Under the pieces are notes generated by a model, which worked only from the letters and a program-made list of their open reading frames with translations, was not told where the DNA came from and made no database searches. From Martelella alba (lineage in GTDB: Bacteria; Pseudomonadota; Gammaproteobacteria; Enterobacterales; Enterobacteriaceae), in the NCBI RefSeq assembly GCF_005217455.1, contig NZ_SZPQ01000010.1, forward strand, positions 1 through 64,000: a stretch of DNA of 64,000 nucleotides, in the 5' to 3' direction. Both the position numbers and the translations under genes were made by a program. Shown piece by piece: positions 49,061 through 57,368 of this stretch; within the stretch, counting starts at the first letter, position 1, and every line of letters begins with the position of its first letter.

Positions 49061-49160
49061 CTGAATAATTCAAGTTATATCGTGGCGGCAGACAAGCGGC
49101 GACATCGTCAGGCAATCGTGGCTAATAAAAGGCAACGTGAGGTATGGCGGGGGGATAGGC
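49061..49160 (+). repeat. Degenerate ERIC-like repeat copy
   Basis: TGAATAATTCAAGTTATATC with GTGGCGGCAGACAAGCGGCG at the left, and GGCAACGTGAGGTATGGCGG at the right, fit the family with several changes. It lies about 100 bp before the second giant gene. Confidence 0.6.
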
Positions 49161-49266
49161 AATATAAGCCGTAGCAGCATATTCTCAGAAATTTCTCTAT
49201 CACAAGCGAAATATTAATCCAGCAATCAACTTTATAATGTTCTTTCCCAGAAAGGAATAATCCGCC

Positions 49267-52200
49267 ATGGATTCGATATCATCTTTAGCGTCAGGGAAAA
49301 TGACGCTACCCGTGGGTATTGCGCAACGGCGCGATACCCGCGACAGGTTACCGCTTTCCGGCACAAGCCGCCGGCCCATATCGGAACATCCCCCCGCGCC
49401 GGCCAATGACACCGTCCATTACCATCAGCGCATTATTGTCAATGAAAAGGAAAAAGCGGACAAATTATTTGCTTGCCTGGACGAATACCAGCGACACCCG
49501 CAAAGCTCGGCCACCGCTTGTGGCCAACGCTACCTTGAGATCTACCTTGATGATCACGCTTACTGGGTTTCCAGCAGCAAAATCACCCTCCCCAGCGGTG
49601 AAACGTTTTGGCGGGGCCATTGCCAAGGCCGGCAAGTCGCGGCCTATGAGGATGTCATTTATATCAGCGATACGCTTCCCGTCACTGGATTATCCGCCAA
49701 GGCCGGTTTGTGGCTGCTCATGGCGCATTTAACGGCCACCGGTAACCTCCCTGCCGCGCGGCGACCGGCTGGTCATCAATCAGCATCCTGTTTTATAGCC
49801 GCGAAATCGGCGGCGCCACTGTATGGCCTCGCCGTCAATACCCCCTATCCAGTCGGGCTAGTCCACCGCCCCCACCCATCCGACACGCTATCCCGTTCGC
49901 TCGGTGAATTTCGCCCCGGCCCGCAAAGGGACCCGGCGGTGAGTCTATTGACGCGCCGGGTTACCGCAATGTTCAGTCAGGTTCACCACTGGATAGGCCG
50001 GTTGACCACGCCGTTAATGAAGTTACTGGATGCGTTAACACTTCCCGCAGTTCATGCCGCAAGCGCTAGCGAAACGGAGCACCAGCATGAATTGCCGTTG
50101 TTACAACCACGTTGGCCCGATACGTTGGACAACAGGTTTGTTGCAAGTTGGAACATTAATCTTACCGCTTTGTTCTCACTGCCAAAGCACAGAACGGACG
50201 CCATGGCCCAATCTCTCGGATTGCATACATTGGCCAATTTCGGCATCTGCACGCATGCGTTCGACTTGCATAACCGGAAGGCTAGACAACTTTTTTTTAA
50301 ACTTTATGTTGATTTTAAAAATCAGTATTCGTCAAGCGATGGGATGATGAACTTGATTCTCTTTGATCAATACATAGGCGAATGGATAACAAAAATATTC
50401 AATAACGGATTATTCTTAAAAAAAGAAGATGAATCCCTTAATATTATAGTTATAAAAGCTAAACTGGAAAATATTATTCATTTTCATTTGAACTGTAAGC
50501 ATTACTCAGACGAAACCCTTCATCTACTACATGCTTATCTTAATCACCAAATACGATTACAAAATTATCTTTCCAGGATAAATATTCAGATAAACGATGC
50601 GTTAGCCTGGATAAATACCACTGACATTGCCACCGTCATTGAAATGACAAACGGCATGGATTACGATGATGGCTTTGCTTATTTTTCGGCTCATATCAAT
50701 GCACAAAATGAAACAAAAACATATGAAAACTACATGATCATACTTGCCAAGATGCGCGAAGTTAACTTAGAGCTTCTCGATGCTTCGGAATATAAAGAAA
50801 ATGAATCCGTTTATGAAAGGATCATATTCAACAGCGAAAAGGAATTATTAAAAGCGTTGATTTACGAAAATCAGGACGCGATCATAGCAACGCTTTATCG
50901 AAAAATATTCTATTATATTTTTGATTATAACAGGATAAACGGCTTTAGTTTGCAGGGAAAAACCTTTTACATGCCAGGGGAGCTTTCCCCGGTGAGATTT
51001 ATTTTTGATCAGGAAGAAGAGTCTTTCGATGTAAAAGATGTAGAAAAGATCATTACCGATGACATCAATAATTTCATATCTAACACAGGGAAAGCCACCT
51101 ATTATATAAACCGTGCCATGAAAATACTGGAATTGGCCGCAAGAATGGAGCACGAAGACCCCCTCGATATTATGGAAGACACCAGTGATATGCTTATAAA
51201 ACATGAGTCCATCCATAAAAAAGCACAGAATATTGTTAAAGGATTTATTGATAGAAACACTGACGAACGTAAAAAAATGTACATGAACCATAATTGGATA
51301 CAAGATATATCTCTGCAGATAAGGGAAGATAAAACTATGCTTTTCCTTCTCGAGTATCTAGAAGAAATGCAAAATAGCTTTTATGAAAGATACTTTCTGT
51401 GTAAACGAAATCTTCTTCAACTTGAAAATTATGATATAAAACAACAACTGACCATGGCAAAAATTCTTAGTATCAAGAAAGAGTATAGTAATCTGACATT
51501 AAGTGAGGATGATGAGATATATTTGCAAGAATTCAATTCGGTTATACACGAAGACAGATCCGATTTATTGATTGAGGTCGCGGCGAATTGGCGCTGTTTA
51601 GCCAATAAAAATGATCATATTGGAGATCATACCGCCATAATGGGACTGCTGGCTTTACGAAAATTCCAACAAGAAGAAAATATGATAAGCCAGGCCTTTG
51701 CCGCACGCTCATATGCTGTTTATAGCAGCATATTGGAATTAAGGCCATCCGAAGAAATTGACAACCTCGAAGCATATTATAATCAATTTATCGAATACAA
51801 ATACCATGACGCCATTCATGAAGCAAAACACATCACGTTTAGGGCCGTGTCAAAAGCATCTTTCGGGTATATTGATCTCATTTTTCCACCACAGAGAATA
51901 CTTATATTCAAATTATTCTCACGTCATTATGTCAAGAATCCCGCCATGCCGAATGTATGGGTATCGTCACCCAAAAAAAACCTGGGGTTTCTGGCTATCG
52001 TTGTCCTACCTACCGGAAAAACAGTGATATTATCAACACTGGGTTTGATTTGTGTCTTGCGGGAAAGACAAGATTTGGCCGGCTCCAATATATTACGGTC
52101 TTTGAGACATTTTTGGGAGACGGCGAGCGAGGAGCTGACGCTCAGCGCAAGGAAAAAACATGTTCTAACATCAGAAGAACTTTCATTGCTTTTACATGGG

Positions 52201-55185
52201 CCGGGTCCCGTTGTTGCCCCTGGAGTACAGGACCGTGTCGACTTAGAGAAAATGTCCATCATACCGGCGGAAAAAGAGCAGGTGGATTATCCCGCGGCGG
52301 TCTATTCCTTAGCGGCGGTGAAAGAGTTGCCGGTGACTCGACCCTTACTCGACTTGATTGATGAATTAAATGAAAAAACCTTAATTGAAACCTCCGAGGA
52401 ACTGAAGAATTCACTTAGGCGCATTGGATGGGGTGAATTTATAGCTTATTTTATCCCTTTTTCTGAGATGCTATGGCGGCATTGGCATGACCAGGCGCAT
52501 GAGATTGCCTTTCATGAAATTTACTTTGATCTCGTTGATAGCTTCGTCACTGTTGGGTTGGCCGCCAAGGGCGTAGGCAAGATCGCTTCCTCAACCATCA
52601 AAACCATACTCAACGACGCCATCGTTAAAAAAATCCCCAAAGAAATGATTAAAAATTATGTAATACATAGGTTAATTGAACATGCTCCTGGTCTGGGTTA
52701 CCAGGCAGCACAACTTACCGCATCAACACTTTTTTCCTTAATAAATCCTCTGCCATTACCCTATCCTTTCATTTTAAAAATGAGTGAAAAGTACTGGCTT
52801 CGATTAAGCAATAGCATATCAGATGTTAATTTATCAATTCTCAAATCGAGCGGCCAGAAAAAGAAAAATCGGCAATTTTGGAAATCGGTAATTGATAAGA
52901 ATCAGCTTATCAGACTGCAAGATGATATCTACACCAACAACGAGAATACCCTTGAGAAAAAATATTATATTCATCTCTTCGATGAGTTTTATAGGGTGCA
53001 TCGAGATCATAATTTTGCCAGTTGGCGCGTCATATCCCCACATTATCTTAATGATATCAACTTTGCCGTACCCATTATAAAATCCAAAGAAAATAAATGG
53101 GTGTCTTATTATCCATTGCAAGCGGATTTCATGTTGCCGAGTCCTGACACAACAATGTTTTCAATGGAGAAATCAACGGATGATCACATCCGCTTTGAGC
53201 CAACTTATTCGCCACGTGTTTCGCTGTCATCAGGGACCCATGAAGTATCTAAACATCTCAGAGCACTCTATATAGCCCTCAATAGAAAGATTCTGAACCA
53301 TAACCTGTCGATACACTCCAGCAACTCCGGAAGAAAATTCCTTTTTAATCTGGCCAAGGAATTCCATAGTGATAGTTTTTACCGTGATCTGCTTGCTGAA
53401 AAAAATTCGCTTTCCGGCAGTGAAAAACTCATTGAGAGCTTACGGTCTTCACTGAGTGGCCGCGCGGATAGCGTGAGTATTCGGACACTACTGGCGTGGC
53501 GTACTGAGCATGATTTACGGCCCAGAATACATAACGTCATAAAAATAGATCTACCACCGGGTGTTTTTATCATTGACCCGTCCGCCCTTGTTCCGGAATG
53601 GCTAACCCATGTGGTTACACGGGAAGTTTTATTGGAGCAAGAGTGGCTAGCACAGTATGCCCGATATTTTCCTAAAAAGTATCCGTTGGTAAAATATGCG
53701 GACATCAGCGATATTGACAAGGCGCGTGAACTGCAAGGCCGCACTCCGCCACACCCGGGTGAGTTCCTGGCTGGCGCGGTATTGCTACGGGAACCGGTCT
53801 GGTTTAAAACGATGGTTACCCGCCTGCAATTACCCCTGCGGCTCCCCCTGCCTAATAAACGGAGTCATGAACACACGTTAAGAAAAATAGTGCGATCGGA
53901 TGCTTCCTGGTCGTTACACAAAGATATCCCCGAATCTTATGCGCTTAATATATTAAAAAAAGCCAAGGTCATCGATCAACGGGACTATGAACTTCTGCTT
54001 AGCCAAACCCGGCGGGCGCTAATGGAACCCGTATCCCCCGCGTCACTTATGCAACAATTCATTGAATTGAAGAATTTCTCTGATGTGCTTAAGATCAATG
54101 AAGGTAAATTATTGGCGGTATTCGAAAACAACATATTGAAATCCCTGGCGGTTTCCATGGGTAACGGAAGGTTCGCCATAGCGGGTGGCGGTTATTTCGA
54201 TTTATTATTGCCGGACAAACCCGCCATCATTACCGCCGAGGAGATGTTCTTTCCTGGAAACCAGGAATTTTTCTTACGAGGCAATCACCGCCGGCAGTTA
54301 TCCATTTTCGCCGGCGCCCCCAGAGGCGCAAAAGACTTGGGCCCCTTGTTGTCCGCGGATTTGCCGCAACGGGAGGCAATGCAGCATGATGATTTACCCC
54401 ACGCCACGCGCTCAGCGCCCTACAAGACCCGCGCGGAAGTCTTGCTGGGCAAGGATTGGGGAATCGAATATGTCAATGGGCTTCCTTCCTTCATCCGATT
54501 GCGGGGGCATGGCGCGCCTTTCAATTTCAATCATATCGATGCGGTCGAACTTGCCCATGTCATCAGAGGACTGGCATTCAACGAAGTCCCTTTGTTTGAT
54601 TTGAATTCCGTCGATAGAATTGAGCTGTATTCCTGTTTTAGTGGTTATGGCGGGCGCTATTCCCTGGCGCAAATTCTTGCCGATGAATTGAGGGTAAAGG
54701 TTAAGGCCTATCCCTCCATCATTACTCATGCGATTTCTTTGCGGCGCCCGGATTGGTTTCTGACCTTTGAACCCGATACCCGATATCCTGAGCGTATGAG
54801 TGATCTGGTGCTAAATTACATCGAACAAAGAATAGGATTAACCAAAAACAGAATCCATATGCGCTTACATGATCTCTTTTCCCTGTTGATACGGTTGCGG
54901 CGCGCCAACCTGGAATCCGGGCCGTCCAGACGGAAACGGCACTCTTATTATATTCCTTCCATATTTATTGATATCGCTCGAGTGATCATAAAGGATCTTC
55001 CCATTGAAGAATTTATGGCCCATTATGAATTTACCGAAAAAACCTTGAATACATTCTCGACTTTGCTTAATAGTTATTCAATTTATGAGATCTCATCCGA
55101 TGATATCTTTTTACAAGCCTATTATGATATTTTACTGTCCGTCAAGGAGTTCAATTATTTGTTTACCTGGGTGGAGCAGTCCTGA
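49267..55185 (+). CDS. Giant putative toxin 2, paralogue of the gene at 41422
   Basis: 1,972 residues. Same domain order as toxin 1: N-terminal domain (KLFACLDEYQRHPQ, KITLPSGETFWRGHCQGRQVA), helical AT-rich middle with ILELRPSEEIDNLEAYYNQF, mid hydrophobic segment near 1046-1115 (IAYFIPF, HWHDQ), beta module near 1219-1285 (DEFYRVHRD), and His-Gly at 1748 with Ser-Cys at 1790. The His-Cys spacing of 42 equals that of toxin 1. GHGAPFNFN and IELYSCFSGYG resemble GHGKDEFN and INLLGC of clostridial toxin protease domains. Basic PSRRKR ends at residue 1891. AAGGA is upstream of the ATG. I infer a large intracellularly acting toxin, released by self-cleavage; neither secretion route nor target can be read from the sequence. 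Confidence 0.8.
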   Translation: MDSISSLASGKMTLPVGIAQRRDTRDRLPLSGTSRRPISEHPPAPANDTVHYHQRIIVNEKEKADKLFACLDEYQRHPQSSATACGQRYLEIYLDDHAYWVSSSKITLPSGETFWRGHCQGRQVAAYEDVIYISDTLPVTGLSAKAGLWLLMAHLTATGNLPAARRPAGHQSASCFIAAKSAAPLYGLAVNTPYPVGLVHRPHPSDTLSRSLGEFRPGPQRDPAVSLLTRRVTAMFSQVHHWIGRLTTPLMKLLDALTLPAVHAASASETEHQHELPLLQPRWPDTLDNRFVASWNINLTALFSLPKHRTDAMAQSLGLHTLANFGICTHAFDLHNRKARQLFFKLYVDFKNQYSSSDGMMNLILFDQYIGEWITKIFNNGLFLKKEDESLNIIVIKAKLENIIHFHLNCKHYSDETLHLLHAYLNHQIRLQNYLSRINIQINDALAWINTTDIATVIEMTNGMDYDDGFAYFSAHINAQNETKTYENYMIILAKMREVNLELLDASEYKENESVYERIIFNSEKELLKALIYENQDAIIATLYRKIFYYIFDYNRINGFSLQGKTFYMPGELSPVRFIFDQEEESFDVKDVEKIITDDINNFISNTGKATYYINRAMKILELAARMEHEDPLDIMEDTSDMLIKHESIHKKAQNIVKGFIDRNTDERKKMYMNHNWIQDISLQIREDKTMLFLLEYLEEMQNSFYERYFLCKRNLLQLENYDIKQQLTMAKILSIKKEYSNLTLSEDDEIYLQEFNSVIHEDRSDLLIEVAANWRCLANKNDHIGDHTAIMGLLALRKFQQEENMISQAFAARSYAVYSSILELRPSEEIDNLEAYYNQFIEYKYHDAIHEAKHITFRAVSKASFGYIDLIFPPQRILIFKLFSRHYVKNPAMPNVWVSSPKKNLGFLAIVVLPTGKTVILSTLGLICVLRERQDLAGSNILRSLRHFWETASEELTLSARKKHVLTSEELSLLLHGPGPVVAPGVQDRVDLEKMSIIPAEKEQVDYPAAVYSLAAVKELPVTRPLLDLIDELNEKTLIETSEELKNSLRRIGWGEFIAYFIPFSEMLWRHWHDQAHEIAFHEIYFDLVDSFVTVGLAAKGVGKIASSTIKTILNDAIVKKIPKEMIKNYVIHRLIEHAPGLGYQAAQLTASTLFSLINPLPLPYPFILKMSEKYWLRLSNSISDVNLSILKSSGQKKKNRQFWKSVIDKNQLIRLQDDIYTNNENTLEKKYYIHLFDEFYRVHRDHNFASWRVISPHYLNDINFAVPIIKSKENKWVSYYPLQADFMLPSPDTTMFSMEKSTDDHIRFEPTYSPRVSLSSGTHEVSKHLRALYIALNRKILNHNLSIHSSNSGRKFLFNLAKEFHSDSFYRDLLAEKNSLSGSEKLIESLRSSLSGRADSVSIRTLLAWRTEHDLRPRIHNVIKIDLPPGVFIIDPSALVPEWLTHVVTREVLLEQEWLAQYARYFPKKYPLVKYADISDIDKARELQGRTPPHPGEFLAGAVLLREPVWFKTMVTRLQLPLRLPLPNKRSHEHTLRKIVRSDASWSLHKDIPESYALNILKKAKVIDQRDYELLLSQTRRALMEPVSPASLMQQFIELKNFSDVLKINEGKLLAVFENNILKSLAVSMGNGRFAIAGGGYFDLLLPDKPAIITAEEMFFPGNQEFFLRGNHRRQLSIFAGAPRGAKDLGPLLSADLPQREAMQHDDLPHATRSAPYKTRAEVLLGKDWGIEYVNGLPSFIRLRGHGAPFNFNHIDAVELAHVIRGLAFNEVPLFDLNSVDRIELYSCFSGYGGRYSLAQILADELRVKVKAYPSIITHAISLRRPDWFLTFEPDTRYPERMSDLVLNYIEQRIGLTKNRIHMRLHDLFSLLIRLRRANLESGPSRRKRHSYYIPSIFIDIARVIIKDLPIEEFMAHYEFTEKTLNTFSTLLNSYSIYEISSDDIFLQAYYDILLSVKEFNYLFTWVEQS

Positions 55186-55654
55186 CGTCCCACATACCCG
55201 CCCGACTTCACGTTGCCTGTTTGCCGGCCGCGTCCAGTCACATAGTCAGCTATGCGTATGGGATTGATGAGAGATAGCCCGCCTCTCACCAGAGGCCCAA
55301 CGTTGGCGGCTCACATTCATTCGCGACGAATTTGCCGTTCCCTCGCCGCCACGGAGCCTTTGACGTTCTCGCGTAGGGTTTGAGTGAAATACTCGGCAAG
55401 ATGCGGCCGAAATTTTCAGAAAAGTCCGCATTTATCACGCCAGTTTGCGCCAATCAAATCCATTTGTATAACCTTGTTGGCGATTTTTAATACCGGCCTT
55501 AGTATTCAATACAAGGGCGGGAGGGGACAGTGCCGTTGGAATTACCCGGCTACGCTACGGTTGAAAGGATTTCCGAAAGCCGGCTCCATCGTCCAATTAT
55601 GGCGCGGATGATCATATTTATCCCAAAATATATTTTTAGATGAAGGGCGCATCA
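55186..55654. other. Non-coding region after toxin 2
   Basis: 469 bp with no supportable gene until the small frame at 55655. The left part holds a composite repeat (55236-55354). The rest is unremarkable; AT content rises just before 55655. Confidence 0.5.
55236..55354. repeat. Composite repeat, copy B
   Basis: CAGTCACATAGTCAGCTATG at the left is the central dyad of the ERIC-like family in reverse orientation. From 55259 it continues with the same inserted module as at 19048 (ATGAGAGA, CTCTCACC, CGTTGGCGG, GACGAATT, GCCGCCACG). Confidence 0.6.
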
Positions 55655-55816
55655 ATGTACGCATTCAATCGTTATCAAGCTAAAGAGTTGGCCTTGGCCT
55701 ATATGAGCAGCAAACAACACATGCTGTCACCGGCGGAATTCCTTTCGCAAATCAAAAAAGTGGAACGCACGTTCGACGATTTGATTAAACATGTTCCGGA
55801 AAGCCTGAAGGCTTGA
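55655..55816 (+). CDS. Small hypothetical protein, 53 residues
   Basis: Starts MYAFNRYQAKELALAYMSSK and ends HVPESLKA; predicted helical and soluble, with no membrane segment. GAAGGGCG eight bases upstream of the ATG is a reasonable ribosome binding site. I do not recognise the family. It stands alone 290 bp before mdtA and may mark the right edge of the accessory region. Confidence 0.6.
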   Translation: MYAFNRYQAKELALAYMSSKQHMLSPAEFLSQIKKVERTFDDLIKHVPESLKA

Positions 55817-55992
55817 CCGGCCACTTATGCCGTTCAGGCGGCCGACGTCCGTGCCCGGCTGATGGGTGGGCCATCGGCCGGGCGCAAATAGCTTGCCGAA
55901 AAAAACGTGGGCGGCGCTAATCAGCGCCCGCCGGCATGTCGACACAGCGTCCCAGGCTTCTTAACGTCCTCTTACTGGCACGACCTCCACAC

Positions 55993-56008
55993 TTCCTCCA
56001 TCTTTACC
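55993..56008 (+). promoter_or_regulatory. Weak BaeR-box-like site upstream of mdtA
   Basis: TTCCTCCATCTTTACC agrees with about ten of sixteen positions of the E. coli BaeR consensus (core TTCTCCATnATTGGC). It lies 97 bp before the mdtA ATG, a plausible place, since mdtABCD is activated by BaeR in E. coli. The match is weak. Confidence 0.25.
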
Positions 56009-56105
56009 GGTCCATTTCTGACTAAAATAGTGATAGGAATTTCTCTTTTTGCGGGGACATGCGATTCTTATACCCTGCTCGCGTCATTGAAAGGTAACGA
56101 TATTC

Positions 56106-57368
56106 ATGAAGGGTAAACGCATTGGACGCTTACTTGGCTTCGCTTTTGTTATATTGGTAATCGCTCTGGGAACCACGGCTATCTGGCGCCATTTTCACGC
56201 TCAATCCGGCGTCGCGGACAACGCCGGCCCGCGGCATGGCGGCGCGCATAACTCCGCCGCACGATTCGGCGGCCGGGGCGGGGGAAGAAATGGGCAGCGC
56301 AGCCTGCCGCCGGTTCAGGCGGCGACGGCGCAGGAAAAATCGGTTCCCCAGTATCTTACCGGCCTGGGTACCGTTACCGCGGCCGAAACCGTCACCGTGC
56401 GCAGTCGCGTGGACGGGCAGCTTATGGCGCTGCATTTCCAGGAGGGGCAATGGGTTAAGGCCGGCACGCTGTTGGCGGAAATCGATCCGCGGCCCTTCGC
56501 CGTGACGCTAGAGCAGGCCAAGGGCCAATTGGCGAAGGACCAGGCCACGTTGGTCAATGCCCGCCAGGATCTGAAGCGTTATCTGGATCTGGTCAAAACC
56601 AATATGGTTTCCCGTCAGCAACTGGATACCCAGCAATCCACCGTCAACGAACTGGCGGGCCAGATTCAGGTGGATCAGGCCGAGGTGGCCAGCGCCGAAT
56701 TACAGCTTTCCTACAGCCGCATCACCGCCCCTGTCGACGGCCGGGTCGGATTGCGGCAGGTGGATGTCGGCAATTACATCACCAGCGGCGATACCACCGG
56801 GCTGGTCGTTCTGACGCAGACCCGACCCATCGATGTGATATTTACCCTGCCGGAAGGTGAGATTCCCCTGGTGCAAAAAGCCCGGAAATCCGGCGCGCCG
56901 CCGGTGGAGGCCTGGGATCGCACCAACAGGCAGAAGCTGGCCGATGGACGCTTGCTTAGCCTGGATAACCAGATTGATGTCGCCACCGGCACGATCCGGC
57001 TCAAAGCGCGATTCGCCAATGACGATGACAGCCTGTTTCCAAACCAGTTCGTTAATATCCGCATGAAAGTGGCGACGCTGCAAAATGCGGTGGTGGTGCC
57101 CTCCGCCGCGGTACAGATGAATAACGACGGCCGTTTCGTCTGGGTATTGAACGATGACGACCACGTCAGCCAGCATCACGTCACCACCGGCATGGAAGAT
57201 AGCAGTCAGACCGTCATTACCGCCGGACTGGAAGCCGGCCAGCGGGTAGTGACCGACGGCATCGATCGGCTGACCGAAGGCGTGAAAGTGGAAGTGGTCG
57301 CGCCGGCCAGCACCCCCTCCGACTCGTCGACGCCCCGCGGCCCGGCACGGCGGGGAGAGAAGTCCTGA
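56106..57368 (+). CDS. mdtA: Multidrug efflux membrane-fusion protein MdtA
   Basis: 420 residues; E. coli MdtA has 415. It is the periplasmic adaptor joining MdtB/MdtC to TolC. An N-terminal anchor or signal ([19 protein letters not shown]) is followed by a Gly/Arg-rich linker, the lipoyl halves ([25 protein letters not shown] and [22 protein letters not shown]) around a helical hairpin, and beta-barrel and membrane-proximal domains. AAGG precedes ATG 56106. The stop overlaps the mdtB ATG by one base. Confidence 0.95.
   Translation: MKGKRIGRLLGFAFVILVIALGTTAIWRHFHAQSGVADNAGPRHGGAHNSAARFGGRGGGRNGQRSLPPVQAATAQEKSVPQYLTGLGTVTAAETVTVRSRVDGQLMALHFQEGQWVKAGTLLAEIDPRPFAVTLEQAKGQLAKDQATLVNARQDLKRYLDLVKTNMVSRQQLDTQQSTVNELAGQIQVDQAEVASAELQLSYSRITAPVDGRVGLRQVDVGNYITSGDTTGLVVLTQTRPIDVIFTLPEGEIPLVQKARKSGAPPVEAWDRTNRQKLADGRLLSLDNQIDVATGTIRLKARFANDDDSLFPNQFVNIRMKVATLQNAVVVPSAAVQMNNDGRFVWVLNDDDHVSQHHVTTGMEDSSQTVITAGLEAGQRVVTDGIDRLTEGVKVEVVAPASTPSDSSTPRGPARRGEKS

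Larger units (their letters stand above)
48248..49266. other. Repeat-filled non-coding region before the second giant gene
   Basis: 1,019 bp without a supportable gene. It contains a 151-bp imperfect palindrome (48508-48658), a short and a full copy of the ERIC-like repeat (48721-48913) and one more degenerate copy (49061-49160). The last 100 bp are AT-rich and end with AAGGA ten bases before ATG 49267. Confidence 0.7.

Noticed and set aside
41422-55185. Glucosyltransferase domain like TcdA/TcdB in the giant proteins
   Set aside because: I looked for a DXD motif in a glycosyltransferase-like context in the N-terminal thousand residues and saw none that is shared by both proteins.
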